Shown here piece by piece: positions 35,790 through 44,738 of a DNA stretch of 64,000 nt. Origin of the DNA: Bacteroidota bacterium (GTDB lineage: Bacteria; Bacteroidota; Bacteroidia; Bacteroidales; F082); NCBI GenBank assembly GCA_016845175.1, contig JAERTD010000028.1:153062-217061 (forward strand), read 5' to 3'. Under the pieces are notes generated by a model that saw only the letters and a program-made list of their open reading frames with translations, did no database searches and was not told where the DNA came from. The stretch's first letter is position 1, and each line of letters begins with the position of its first letter. The translations under genes and the position numbers were made by a program.

Positions 35790-35869
35790 ATAATTCATGG
35801 CTGGGGATTCCCTGGGAATTTATTGTCAATCTTTATTTGCTTTTAGAGAACTGTTGTATTCTTTTTAGT

Positions 35870-35877
35870 TATTTTTG
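35870..35877 (+). promoter_or_regulatory. -7 promoter element in front of the TPP riboswitch
   Basis: TATTTTTG matches TAnnTTTG and ends about 11 nt before the first paired bases of the riboswitch, so the transcript would begin just upstream of the aptamer. Confidence 0.5.
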
Positions 35878-35888
35878 CCTCACACAAC

Positions 35889-35977
35889 AATAGGGGTGCC
35901 TTTCTGCCAAAAGCAGAATAAATAAGGGCTGAGATCACACCCTCTGAACCTGAACGGGTAATGCCGGCGTAGGGAAA
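35889..35977 (+). ncRNA. TPP (thiamine pyrophosphate) riboswitch, THI element
   Basis: The aptamer shows all conserved parts: the 5' strand AGGGGTGCC, GGGCTGAGATCACACCC with the pyrimidine-sensing CTGAGA (35929-35934), and TGAACCTGAACGGGTAATGCCGGCGTAGGGA. A variable stem (TTCTGCCAAAAGCAGAA) fills the P3a position. It ends 66 nt before the TonB-dependent receptor gene. No clear intrinsic terminator follows, so control of translation initiation is more likely than of transcription. Confidence 0.95.
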
Positions 35978-36043
35978 AGAGTTATTAAATCCCAGACTTC
36001 CCTCTATTGATTTTTTTGTCGAACCAATAAAATCAAAAGAGTT

Positions 36044-38491
36044 ATGCGTAAAATTATTCTATTATCAATGTGTTGGGTACTCATACCCATGCTGTCGTTT
36101 TCCCAGTGGGACTTAAGTGGAACCGTCACTGACCAGGAAACCGGCCAAATACTCCCAGGAGCTCATATAGTGCTAAAACCAGGTGATTTGTCAGTTATTA
36201 GTGATGACAATGGAGCTTATTTACTGCCTAACCTGACCGCTGGAAGCTATCAGTTGCAGATTTCCTATGTCGGTTATCAAACGAGTCAATTGGACGTTGA
36301 GATGAATGCTAAGATCATTCTTGATATAGCTTTGAAACCAGCTGCCATCGTTAGCGAAGAGTTTGTGGTTTATGCCACCAGAGTGAGTGATGCCAAACCA
36401 GCAACTTTTTCGGATATGGACAAAACTCAAATCCAGGATAGAAATACTGGTCAGGACCTGCCTTTCGTTATTGGCTTAAGTCCTTCGGTAGTAGTTACCT
36501 CCGATGCCGGAACCGGAATTGGATACACCAATTTTAGTATCCGTGGAACCGATGTATCAAGAATCAATGTTACCCTCAATGGAGTACCTATGAATGATGC
36601 CGAGTCTCATTCAGTTTACTTCGTTGACCTTCCTGATCTGGCCAGTTCTTTGGATAACATTCAAATCCAAAGAGGAGTAGGGACTTCTGCCAATGGAGCA
36701 GCTGCCTTTGGTGGTAGTGTGAATTTGCAAACAAAAACTCTCGAACAAGATCCTTATGCTACGTACCAGGGTGGCGTGGGATCATTTAATACCATCAGAA
36801 ATTCGGTACAATTCGGAACGGGATTGATGAAAAACAAATTGGCCTTTGACGGACGACTATCCAAAATAACTTCTGACGGATATATCGATCGGGCTACCAG
36901 TGATCTGAAATCACTCTACTTTGCTGGAGGTTACTATGGGAAAAAAGACATCGTCAAATTCAGCTTATTAAGTGGAAAGGAAAACACCTACCAGGCCTGG
37001 AATGGTGTACCGAAGGTTAGACTAAATGATGATGTGGAAGGCATGCTAGATTTGGCAGCTGATAACTGGTGGGATCAGGAAACCACCGACCATCTGTTGA
37101 ATTCTGATAGCCGTACCTACAACTTCTATACCTATGATAATGAGGTGGATGATTATCAGCAAGACTATTATCAGCTGCACTATTCTCATGCGTTTCATGA
37201 AAACTTAAACCTGAATACCGCCCTGTTCTATACACGGGGTAAAGGCTATTATGAGCAATACAAAAAGGACAGGAAATTTGAAGACTATGGATTGGAAGAT
37301 GTAATTATCGGTGGTGATACCATCACCAAAACTGACTTAATCCAAAGAAAATGGTTGGATAATCATTTTTATGGATTCGTAGCCTCATTAAATTATACCA
37401 ATAGCAGACTAGAATTGAATACTGGTGGTGGTTGGAACCAATATGATGGTGGACATTATGGTGAAGTGATCTGGGCACAATATGCAAGTGATGGTGAAAT
37501 TCGTCACCGCTGGTATGAAAATGACGGTTTGAAAACGGATTATAATATCTATGCCAAACTGAATTATAAGCTCTCCGAAGAATTTTCAATTTATGGTGAT
37601 TTGCAATACCGTCATATTGATTATGAAATCAAGGGAATACATGATAATTTGGAGGATATTACACAGCAACATAGCTTTGATTTTGTCAATCCAAAAGCAG
37701 GTGTTCTTTATCAGTTGAACAAATCCAACCAATTGTATGCCACCTTTGCCATTGCCAATCGCGAACCCAGCCGTTCAAACTATCGTGATGCGGACGAAAA
37801 CTATCAGCCCAAACCCGAAAGACTTTATGATTATGAGCTGGGATACAAACGAAAAGGTAAAACCTACACCTTTGCCCTGAATGCCTATTATATGTCATAC
37901 AAGGATCAGTTGGTGGCCACAGGAAAAATAAACAATGTGGGAGATGCCATTATGACCAATGTGGATAACAGTTATCGTATGGGGATTGAGTTATCTGCAG
38001 GCGTTCAGATAGTGAAGAAACTAAGGTGGGACATGAACTATACCTACTCACAGAATAAAATCCTTGATTTTGTACAACATATCGACAATTGGGATACCTG
38101 GGGGCAGGACTCCATATCCCTGGGAACCACAAACCTGGTATTGTCTCCCGATCATATAGGTGCAAGTATACTCACCTACACCATTATGGAAGGCTTTGAG
38201 GCATCATTAATTTCAAAGTATGTGGGCCGCCAGTATATTGATAATACTTCCAACAAATACAACAGTATAGATCCTTATTTTGTGAATGACCTCAAGTTTG
38301 CCTTTCGCATAGAACCTGGTTTTGTTAAGGCCATAACCTTCGATCTGCTGATCAGCAATGTCCTCAGTGAAGAATATGAAACCTATGGCTGGGCATATAA
38401 TTATTCCTATGGAGGAGAGCAAAAAGTGATGGACGGTTATTTCCCCATGGCTCCCATCAATGTAATGGGAGGCATTACTGTGCAATTTTAA
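36044..38491 (+). CDS. TonB-dependent receptor, probable thiamine (precursor) transporter
   Basis: This 815-residue outer-membrane protein has a signal peptide (cleavage near SFSQ), a CarboxypepD_reg-like beta-sandwich (about 22-105, GTVTDQETGQILPGAHI), a plug domain (about 115-230, with SIRGTDVSRINVTLNGVPMND and GSVNLQT), and a 22-strand barrel ending in a terminal Phe (GGITVQF). It imports a scarce ligand using TonB energy. The TPP riboswitch in its leader indicates thiamine or a thiamine precursor. Thiamine-regulated TonB receptors are known in Bacteroidota. No inner-membrane transporter (PnuT) or thiamine kinase gene is adjacent. Confidence 0.92.
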   Translation: MRKIILLSMCWVLIPMLSFSQWDLSGTVTDQETGQILPGAHIVLKPGDLSVISDDNGAYLLPNLTAGSYQLQISYVGYQTSQLDVEMNAKIILDIALKPAAIVSEEFVVYATRVSDAKPATFSDMDKTQIQDRNTGQDLPFVIGLSPSVVVTSDAGTGIGYTNFSIRGTDVSRINVTLNGVPMNDAESHSVYFVDLPDLASSLDNIQIQRGVGTSANGAAAFGGSVNLQTKTLEQDPYATYQGGVGSFNTIRNSVQFGTGLMKNKLAFDGRLSKITSDGYIDRATSDLKSLYFAGGYYGKKDIVKFSLLSGKENTYQAWNGVPKVRLNDDVEGMLDLAADNWWDQETTDHLLNSDSRTYNFYTYDNEVDDYQQDYYQLHYSHAFHENLNLNTALFYTRGKGYYEQYKKDRKFEDYGLEDVIIGGDTITKTDLIQRKWLDNHFYGFVASLNYTNSRLELNTGGGWNQYDGGHYGEVIWAQYASDGEIRHRWYENDGLKTDYNIYAKLNYKLSEEFSIYGDLQYRHIDYEIKGIHDNLEDITQQHSFDFVNPKAGVLYQLNKSNQLYATFAIANREPSRSNYRDADENYQPKPERLYDYELGYKRKGKTYTFALNAYYMSYKDQLVATGKINNVGDAIMTNVDNSYRMGIELSAGVQIVKKLRWDMNYTYSQNKILDFVQHIDNWDTWGQDSISLGTTNLVLSPDHIGASILTYTIMEGFEASLISKYVGRQYIDNTSNKYNSIDPYFVNDLKFAFRIEPGFVKAITFDLLISNVLSEEYETYGWAYNYSYGGEQKVMDGYFPMAPINVMGGITVQF

Positions 38492-38635
38492 GGATCACAA
38501 ATAATAGATCCTAGCCTGCGAATATTCAATGACTGCCTGAGTTTGCTCATCCGGGTTTACTTTGGGATAGGATAGTACTATTTTTGAATAGCATTTAATT
38601 CGAAACCCAATTGTTATTTAAAATAGAAAACTGTT

Positions 38636-39232
38636 ATGAAAAAGATTGTATTGAGTTTGTTGTTTTCCGTTGGCTTTATACTGGCTGGTATGGCCCAATT
38701 AGGAATAAAACCTGCTATAGGTGTTAATTTTTCATCTCCCAGAGTTACTGATAATGACTTTAATCACATGACCGGAACTGGTTTCCAAATTGGTGGTAGT
38801 GTCCAGTTGGGAAATAAGTTTTATGTGGAACCCGGAATCTTCTGGACAAGTTATGCCAATAAAATTGTCATGTTTGAAGAGGATGAGGGTCATCCACTGG
38901 AATACAATACCATTAGGATTCCTGCAATGCTGGGCTTAAACATTCTGGGTAATAATGATAAGTCACTACTAAATCTTTCAGTATTTGTAGGACCTTCTGC
39001 CAACATTTTTGTAAATATGAAGGATGATGAGCAAGGCTACAATAAGGATTATATGAAGGCTGTGGCTTGGTCTGCCAATGCAGGTATTGGTGTAGCCGTT
39101 TGGTTTGTTTTTCTTGATGTTGGATACGAATACGGCTTTACCAATACTTATTCCTATGATGAAGATGGCTATAAAAATGATATTAAGGTAAGCTCAATAT
39201 GGGTAAACCTGGGAGCCCGTTTGAGACTCTAA
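38636..39232 (+). CDS. PorT-like outer-membrane beta-barrel protein
   Basis: This 198-residue protein has a signal peptide (cleavage near GMAQ) followed by about eight amphipathic strands typical of the outer-membrane beta-barrel (PorT/OMP_b-brl_2) family: GIKPAIGVNFSS, GFQIGGSVQLGNKFYVEPGIFW, and a C-terminal strand VNLGARLRL. Its role is unknown. Some family members support type IX secretion, but this is one of many paralogues usual in the phylum. It is followed by a strong terminator, so it is not co-transcribed with the next gene. Confidence 0.82.
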   Translation: MKKIVLSLLFSVGFILAGMAQLGIKPAIGVNFSSPRVTDNDFNHMTGTGFQIGGSVQLGNKFYVEPGIFWTSYANKIVMFEEDEGHPLEYNTIRIPAMLGLNILGNNDKSLLNLSVFVGPSANIFVNMKDDEQGYNKDYMKAVAWSANAGIGVAVWFVFLDVGYEYGFTNTYSYDEDGYKNDIKVSSIWVNLGARLRL

Positions 39233-39255
39233 TTGATTGTTTTTGGTAATTTGAA

Positions 39256-39287
39256 GGGAAGCTGTATTCAAGCTTCCCTTTTTTTAT
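39256..39287 (+). terminator. Rho-independent terminator
   Basis: A perfect 8-bp stem GGGAAGCT/AGCTTCCC (39256-39263 and 39271-39278) with a 7-nt loop is followed by seven T. It terminates the PorT-like gene and possibly the TonB receptor transcript. Confidence 0.9.
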
Positions 39288-39313
39288 TTTTGTAAGCTAA
39301 CTCATCCAATATC

Positions 39314-40207
39314 TTGAAGGACTTCCGGACCTTTTTCAATGTGATCCTGATGATCATTCTGCAGCTTCCGCTCTATGGATTGGCACAGCTTATTGATTTA
39401 GATGCAGGCCATTGGATAGTTTTAGAAACTTCCGATGAATCACATCCGAGCTGGTCTTCAGACAGTAGAAAACTGCTTTTTCATTCCGCTGTCAACGGCA
39501 ATACTGATGTGTTTATTTATGATTTGGATGCCGATACTACTTTCCAACTTACCCATGGACTGGGCAAGGCCAAACATCCGGTTTGGCATCCCGACAACAT
39601 CCATATAGTATTTGACCTGGAGCGACAAGGGAAATTTAAACTCTGCAAACTCGACCTGCAATCAGGTAATATCACACCCTTATTTCATCGTGATATTCAA
39701 GGGCAGGAGGCCTGTTTCTCCGCCAGTGGGCAACAGGTGTTTTTTACTGGTTATAATGAAGTTCACGAGCGGTGGCAGATTTACAGCTATGATTTCAAAT
39801 ATGATAACCTGAACCCCCTTAATGGGCCAAGGACATATGGCCACACACCAATACTTTCTCCTGATGGGAAGAGCCTCTTATTCGAAGAATTACAGCCTGG
39901 TTCAAATGCAAAAATGATGGTAGAGACCAATTGGTACGGTCAGGTTAAAAAAAGACAGGATGCCTCAACCATTGAAGATCCCAGTTGGCATCCTGAAGGT
40001 TTAAAAATATTGTATGTGTCCTATGAAAAGGATCAGGATGGAGAATTATACAGCCAGTGGATTGACCAAACACATCTAACACAGCATACCTTTGATCCCT
40101 ATGAAATCAGCCATCCGATGGTATCACCTGATGCTCAATTTCTGGCCCTTGCTGTAAAAAAGGGAAAAGACTTTGACCTGGTAATCATCCCCCTGAATGA
40201 TTTTTGA
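39314..40207 (+). CDS. TolB-like PD40 beta-propeller protein, exported
   Basis: This 297-residue protein starts at TTG with a hydrophobic signal peptide (KDFRTFFNVILMIILQL, cleavage near GLAQ). A later ATG at codon 13 would destroy the signal, so TTG is preferred. Five to six PD40-type repeats follow: SHPSWSSDSRKLLFHS, KHPVWHPDNIHIVFD, and DPSWHPEGLKILYVS. The fold is like the TolB propeller but lacks TolB's N-terminal domain. It may be a periplasmic protein-binding or sensor propeller; there is no clue to its partner. Confidence 0.82.
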   Translation: MKDFRTFFNVILMIILQLPLYGLAQLIDLDAGHWIVLETSDESHPSWSSDSRKLLFHSAVNGNTDVFIYDLDADTTFQLTHGLGKAKHPVWHPDNIHIVFDLERQGKFKLCKLDLQSGNITPLFHRDIQGQEACFSASGQQVFFTGYNEVHERWQIYSYDFKYDNLNPLNGPRTYGHTPILSPDGKSLLFEELQPGSNAKMMVETNWYGQVKKRQDASTIEDPSWHPEGLKILYVSYEKDQDGELYSQWIDQTHLTQHTFDPYEISHPMVSPDAQFLALAVKKGKDFDLVIIPLNDF

Positions 40208-40212
40208 TTCAG

Positions 40213-40245
40213 TTGAACCAAAACCCCTTTTATAGACTATCTTTG
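40213..40245 (+). promoter_or_regulatory. Promoter (-33/-7) of the prohibitin-like gene
   Basis: TTG (40213-40215), 22 nt spacer, then TATCTTTG (40238-40245), 23 nt upstream of the start codon. Confidence 0.5.
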
Positions 40246-40267
40246 TTAGAAATTTAAACCACGTATT

Positions 40268-41101
40268 ATGGCACAACAAGAAGTTAATATTAAGAAAATC
40301 CTGCCCACCGGTCTGATCGTACTGGCTTTCATATTCATCATTGTATTCTGGAGTCGGATGACAGTAACCATCGAAGCAGGGCACGCAGGCGTAATGTTTC
40401 GTCTCTTAAGCGGTGGTGTGGATACCACCCAAACCTATGGGGAAGGTTTTCATTTTATGTCCCCATTAAATAAGATGATCGTATATGAAACACGACAGCA
40501 GGAAATTGCTGAAGATATGAATGTGTTGTCATCTAATGGACTGGAAATTAAGGTTGATGTATCAGCCTGGTACAAACCCGAATACAAAAACCTGGGTTCA
40601 CTACACTCTAAAATCGGTAAGGATTATTTGAGACGGATAGTTATCCCTTCACTTCGTTCATCTGCTAGAAGTGTGATTGGAAGGTATACCCCTGAACAGA
40701 TTTACTCAACAAAAAGAGATGCTATTCAGGATGAAATCTTTGAAGAGGCTACCCTTATTCTGGAAGGTAGATATGTTGACCTGACACAGATTTTGATAAG
40801 ATCCATAGTGCTGCCACCAACCATTAAATCGGCCATTGAGAGTAAACTTAAGCAGGAGCAGGAATCTCTGGAGTATGAATTTAAGCTTGAAAAAGCTCAG
40901 AAGGAGGCGGAACGTCAGCGTATTGATGCTTCTGGTAAAGCCAAAGCCAATGAAATCCTAAGTGCAAGTTTGACAGATAAGATTCTGAGAGAAAAAGGAA
41001 TCAGCGCCACACTGGAGCTGGCCAAATCACCTAATTCCAAAGTGGTGATAGTCGGCAGTGGGAAAGATGGTCTACCATTGATACTGGGAGATACCAAATA
41101 A
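40268..41101 (+). CDS. Prohibitin-like SPFH/Band 7 membrane protein
   Basis: This 277-residue protein has one N-terminal membrane helix (about 12-30), a Band 7 domain (about 35-200; GHAGVMFRLLSGGVDTTQTYGEGFHFMSP and SARSVIGRYTPEQIYS), and a long charged coiled coil (about 195-240; LKQEQESLEYEFKLEKAQKEAERQRID split across heptads). Such proteins oligomerise as membrane-domain scaffolds and can modulate proteases such as FtsH. It is transcribed alone from its own promoter to a strong terminator. The C-terminus is close to eukaryotic prohibitins (KVVIVGSGKDGLPLIL). Confidence 0.9.
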   Translation: MAQQEVNIKKILPTGLIVLAFIFIIVFWSRMTVTIEAGHAGVMFRLLSGGVDTTQTYGEGFHFMSPLNKMIVYETRQQEIAEDMNVLSSNGLEIKVDVSAWYKPEYKNLGSLHSKIGKDYLRRIVIPSLRSSARSVIGRYTPEQIYSTKRDAIQDEIFEEATLILEGRYVDLTQILIRSIVLPPTIKSAIESKLKQEQESLEYEFKLEKAQKEAERQRIDASGKAKANEILSASLTDKILREKGISATLELAKSPNSKVVIVGSGKDGLPLILGDTK

Positions 41102-41121
41102 AGATTATTGATCATATATTC

Positions 41122-41155
41122 AACCCTGCTGATGAACTTCAGCAGGGTTTTTTTT
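41122..41155 (+). terminator. Rho-independent terminator of the prohibitin-like gene
   Basis: A perfect 9-bp stem CCCTGCTGA/TCAGCAGGG (41124-41132, 41139-41147) with a 6-nt loop, followed by eight T. Confidence 0.92.
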
Positions 41156-41166
41156 GTCAAAGCTTT

Positions 41167-42108
41167 ATGATATTGTCGTATATTTATCTACATAAACTTA
41201 ATGCCCAAAAATTGAGAATCAATCCGGCCCAATTCCCTCGGATTTTATTGCTGAGTTTATTGATCATGATGAGTATGCTGTCTTGTGGGAAGCATGCTTT
41301 CTCACAATCAACCACAAAATTGATTAGGGGCGAGGTACTCAACACTGTCAGTGGTTTGGGAATCAAAGAAGTTGTGGTGAGCACACTGGATTTTAAGCAG
41401 ATGGCTAAAACCAATGGCTATGGTGGCTACTCCATTCGCATACCTAAAACTGTGGATTCTCTGTTGTTTCAACATCCTTTGTTTGCAACCAAAGTAGTCA
41501 GAATTAAGAAGAAACACCATAGAGTCCTTGACACGGAAATGACCCGGCTGATTCCTGATGCTGCAGATCTACCCAATGCTAAAACAAGCGTGTCATTCCT
41601 TCCCTTAAAGTTTATCACTGGTGCTTTAAGCTTACGGGTAGCTTACTTCATTAAGACCGAACACGCTTTGGGTGCTTATGTTACATGGTATTATAATGGA
41701 AGACAGTATTTTGGTAATGAAAGGTTTACTGCTCTGAAGGCAACACCTTATTATCGGTATTACTATGAACGGAACAAAAGCTTTGGAGCCTATATTCAAT
41801 TGGGGGCAATCATTGGCTATTTTGACTTTACTAATCTGGAGTACAATTACTCCAACAAATTAAATACAAGTGTGCCTGCATTTTTCTGGACAGGAGGCTT
41901 TGGCTTTGCCACGGGTATTGAAGATATTGTAAAGATGAGCGGTGTTGCTTTGGATATAAATATAGGATTTCAGTATTTGCCACCACGATATCCTGTGTCG
42001 GTAACTAATGAACATGGAACCGTACTTGAGCATAACAATACCTGGTGGTTTTTGGGTGGTCCTGGTAGCCTGGTCGAGATCAAAATCTCCATTGGTGGAC
42101 TGTTTTAA
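41167..42108 (+). CDS. Outer-membrane protein with carboxypeptidase-like regulatory domain
   Basis: This 313-residue protein has a hydrophobic export signal at about residues 24-46. The true start may be downstream of 41167 because 20 non-signal residues precede it. A CarboxypepD_reg-like domain (about 50-120; IRGEVLNTVSGLGIKEVVVSTLDF) is followed by a beta-barrel-like C-terminal part rich in Tyr/Gly strands (YYRYYYERNKSFGAYIQLG). It is the domain order of TonB-receptor N-termini attached to a small barrel. Function is unknown. A gene for an LpxR-like barrel follows after 120 nt. Confidence 0.72.
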   Translation: MILSYIYLHKLNAQKLRINPAQFPRILLLSLLIMMSMLSCGKHAFSQSTTKLIRGEVLNTVSGLGIKEVVVSTLDFKQMAKTNGYGGYSIRIPKTVDSLLFQHPLFATKVVRIKKKHHRVLDTEMTRLIPDAADLPNAKTSVSFLPLKFITGALSLRVAYFIKTEHALGAYVTWYYNGRQYFGNERFTALKATPYYRYYYERNKSFGAYIQLGAIIGYFDFTNLEYNYSNKLNTSVPAFFWTGGFGFATGIEDIVKMSGVALDINIGFQYLPPRYPVSVTNEHGTVLEHNNTWWFLGGPGSLVEIKISIGGLF

Positions 42109-42228
42109 TTGTATATTTTGATAAGCTGAAAAACGAGTCGAACCCTGCTTTCTTTATTAAGTTTTACAATGGATTAGCCACAGGTTTTTCAAAAGACCGT
42201 ATATTTATTCATCCAATGCGTGTCCGTC

Positions 42229-43176
42229 ATGTGTCTTAAGACCCATATTCGTTTTTTTGTGATGTCCTTTTTATTGCTTGCTGTCAGTGTGATGAATAGT
42301 CATGGACAATCACCAATCATTATTGATTTAAGGGTTGATAACGATATGACTTTCTTCACCGACCGCTATTATTCCAGTGGGGTGAAGCTAACGGTACACT
42401 CTACACACTTTAAAAAATCACCGCTAAACAAGCTTTTACTACCCCATAATGAAGAATCGAAGGTGTACTATGGTTTGAGTATGGTACATAACTTATACAC
42501 CCCCCTTAAGATTTTTTATACCAGAGTTCCTGTGCTGGATCATCCTTACCTGAGTTATCTGCTGTTAGGAAGCAGTAAGCATTCATACAACAGTAAAAAG
42601 CGATTGAAGCTATTTTCTGAGTTTCAATTGGGTTTGATGGGACCCATTACCGGAGGTGAGCATATTCAAACCACGATTCACGAGAATGTAGACTTTGCAG
42701 ATCCTGCCAAGGGATGGGACAGTCAGATTCAAAATGATGTCTGCATTCAATACACCGCTGAAATTGAAAAGGGCCTGATAAACCTGTCATGGTTTGAGGC
42801 CAATGCATTTATGGGTGCACGATTGGGTGTGCCCCATACAGAGGCTCGTGTGGGAACCTATATGCGTTGGGGGATTTTTGATGATTATTTTCAGGGAAAA
42901 GCAGTGGATGGGAATTCCGACTTTCAGGTGTGGGTATTTTGCAGTGGGCAGTATTATGTGGTCAACTATAATGCCGCTCTACAGGGAGGTACTTACAATA
43001 CAGACAATGTGCATGTCCTCTATACCATCAACAAAAACCTTATGCATTTAAAATTTGGAGGCGCACTGGTGTATAAGAGTATTCAAGTGGAAATTGCACA
43101 GGAAGTTCGCTCACCTGAATTTCCCACAGGTCTTTGGAACCGCTGGGCACAATTGTACATTTCATGCCGCTTCTAA
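42229..43176 (+). CDS. LpxR-like lipid A deacylase (DUF2219 outer-membrane barrel)
   Basis: The 315-residue protein has a signal peptide (cleavage near SHGQ) and the LpxR active-site pattern DNDMTFFTDRYYSSG at the start of the mature chain and TTIHENVDFADPAKGWDSQ about 140 residues later, carrying the expected Asn/Asp, Ser and His. LpxR removes the 3'-acyloxyacyl chain of lipid A, altering its immunogenicity. Strands end in YISCRF with C-terminal Phe. The frame is open from GTG 42220; ATG 42229 is preferred because it starts the signal peptide. A specific lipid A role here is inference. Confidence 0.82.
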   Translation: MCLKTHIRFFVMSFLLLAVSVMNSHGQSPIIIDLRVDNDMTFFTDRYYSSGVKLTVHSTHFKKSPLNKLLLPHNEESKVYYGLSMVHNLYTPLKIFYTRVPVLDHPYLSYLLLGSSKHSYNSKKRLKLFSEFQLGLMGPITGGEHIQTTIHENVDFADPAKGWDSQIQNDVCIQYTAEIEKGLINLSWFEANAFMGARLGVPHTEARVGTYMRWGIFDDYFQGKAVDGNSDFQVWVFCSGQYYVVNYNAALQGGTYNTDNVHVLYTINKNLMHLKFGGALVYKSIQVEIAQEVRSPEFPTGLWNRWAQLYISCRF

Positions 43177-43192
43177 GCATTCTTCAGGCAAA

Positions 43193-43224
43193 TTGTTAAT
43201 CACAACATCTCTTTTTTAACTTTG
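43193..43224 (+). promoter_or_regulatory. Promoter (-33/-7) of smpB
   Basis: TTG (43193-43195), 21 nt spacer, TAACTTTG (43217-43224), then 17 nt to the ATG. The octamer is identical to that before the S9 peptidase gene. Confidence 0.55.
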
Positions 43225-43241
43225 CAAGCGCAAAAATTCAC

Positions 43242-43691
43242 ATGAGTACCCACATTCGCATAAAAAACAAAAGGATTTCCTGGGAGTATTTTCTCATTGA
43301 AAAACTCGTGGCCGGTATCGTATTAACCGGTACGGAGATCAAATCCATAAGGGAAGGAAAAGCCAATCTTGCTGATGCTTTCTGTGTGTTTGACGGTGGC
43401 GAACTTTTTGTGAGAAATATGCATATCGCAGAGTATTCCTATGGCACTTATAACAATCACCTGGCCAAGCGTGACAGAAAACTGCTGTTAAACCGCAAGG
43501 AGCTGAAGAAGTTTAATATTAAGGTGAAAGAAAAAAGCATGACCATAGTACCAGTGGTATTGTTTGTCAATGAGAAAGGCCTGGCTAAACTGGAAATTGC
43601 ACTGGCCAAAGGAAAACATTTTTATGACAAGCGCAACAGTCTGAAAGACAAAGATCATAAGCGAGAAATGGACCGCCACATGAAAAGGTAG
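43242..43691 (+). CDS. smpB: SsrA (tmRNA)-binding protein
   Basis: The 149-residue RNA-binding protein delivers tmRNA to stalled ribosomes for trans-translation. Typical segments: [20 protein letters not shown] (28-47), HIAEYSYG with [19 protein letters not shown], and a basic C-terminal tail [15 protein letters not shown] that threads the mRNA channel. It is full length. No ssrA gene lies in the window. It is convergent with the HD hydrolase gene. Confidence 0.95.
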   Translation: MSTHIRIKNKRISWEYFLIEKLVAGIVLTGTEIKSIREGKANLADAFCVFDGGELFVRNMHIAEYSYGTYNNHLAKRDRKLLLNRKELKKFNIKVKEKSMTIVPVVLFVNEKGLAKLEIALAKGKHFYDKRNSLKDKDHKREMDRHMKR

Positions 43692-43739
43692 CTGGTTATG
43701 AGCCTTAGATGATGTTTCAAACCTGATTCCTTTAGTTCC

Positions 43740-44387
43740 CTATTTATCGCCTGCCCACTCGCTATAAAACTGTTCAAGATAATGCTCCATATACTGATGC
43801 CTTTCCTCAGCCAGATTCTTAGCTGTTTGCGTATGCATCATATCTTTAAGTCGGAGTAATTTCTCATAAAAATGATTGATAGTAGGCGCCTGGTTGCTTT
43901 TGTACTGGTCCTTTGTTTGTGAAGATAGGGGTGGGATATCAGGATCATAGAATGCTCTGCCTTTCAAACCCCCATAGCTGAAGGCACGTGCAATGCCAAT
44001 GGCCCCAATGGCATCAAGACGGTCTGCATCCTGCAGTATGCTTAATTCCAATGAACTGAAGCTAGTTTCGTCGAAACTGTTTTTAAAAGATATATTTCTG
44101 ATAATACCATCGATGTGCTCAACTGTTTCTTCGGGAACTTCAATGGACTTGAGAAATTGTCTGGCTTTTTGAGGGCCGATCTCTTCATTACCTCCATGAA
44201 ATTTGGCGTCGGCAATATCATGAAGAAGGGCCCCTAATTCAATGATGAACAAATCGGCTGATTCTTCTTTGGCGATGCGAAGGGCAATATTCCTCACCCT
44301 ATGGATATGCCACCAGTCATGACCACCCTCGGCATCACGGAGGGTGGCCTTCACATATGCTTCTGTTTTATCAATTATACTATTCAT
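43740..44387 (-). CDS. HD domain metal-dependent phosphohydrolase
   Basis: The 215-residue protein has an HD-superfamily core: HDWWHIHRVRNIA (His near 19-26), LLHDIADAKFHG (the HD pair near 59-60), and ILQDADRLDAIGAIGIARAF with the distal Asp. This pattern is the YedJ-like single-domain HD hydrolase group, which acts on nucleotides or phosphate monoesters. There is no signal peptide. Substrate is unknown. Upstream on the same strand is 351 nt of non-coding DNA with a structured element. Confidence 0.85.
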   Translation of the reverse strand: MNSIIDKTEAYVKATLRDAEGGHDWWHIHRVRNIALRIAKEESADLFIIELGALLHDIADAKFHGGNEEIGPQKARQFLKSIEVPEETVEHIDGIIRNISFKNSFDETSFSSLELSILQDADRLDAIGAIGIARAFSYGGLKGRAFYDPDIPPLSSQTKDQYKSNQAPTINHFYEKLLRLKDMMHTQTAKNLAEERHQYMEHYLEQFYSEWAGDK

Positions 44388-44503
44388 TGGGTGTATTATG
44401 ATGTTTGGTTACACATGAGTTCCAAATATTGCTAGTGCTAATGTTCGCTGAAGCAAAGCTAGGAATTTGATGGATTCCACAAGCCCGCAGCAGTGATAGG
44501 AGC

Positions 44504-44630
44504 GGCAGCCTGACTGTTTGATTGGCTAAGATCTTATAAGGACAATTATTAGAGCATGGTGGTAGAGTCAGAAGCATGAATTTAAAATCTGTCAAACAGA
44601 CAGCTACAGCGGATAGCACGCCCGGCTGCC
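44504..44630. other. Long nested inverted repeat, possible structured RNA
   Basis: Two separate exact complements nest: GGCAGCC (44504-44510) with GGCTGCC (44624-44630), and CTGTTTGA (44514-44521) with TCAAACAG (44592-44599). They lie in the 351-nt gap (44388-44738) that holds no supported gene. The motifs GCTATCCGCTG and GGCAGCCGGGCG (minus strand) look like an intergenic element that I believe recurs in Bacteroidota, but I cannot verify this here. It could be a small RNA, a leader of the HD gene, or a repeat remnant. Confidence 0.4.
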
Positions 44631-44682
44631 CAAATCACACATCTTATTTAGAATGATTTTAAAACTATGGCCGGGTTTATGG

Positions 44683-44711
44683 TTGTGGATTGATTTGAAT
44701 GCTTATTTTTG
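44683..44711 (+). promoter_or_regulatory. Promoter (-33/-7) of lpdA
   Basis: TTG (44683-44685), 18 nt spacer, then TATTTTTG (44704-44711), 27 nt before the lpdA ATG. Confidence 0.5.
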
Positions 44712-44738
44712 TGCTTTATTTGACCAAATAATACGACA

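Noticed and set aside
44380..44619. 79-codon open frame upstream of the HD hydrolase
   Set aside because: Its composition is unlike neighbouring genes, it overlaps the HD start, and it lies across the nested inverted repeat. It is better read as non-coding.
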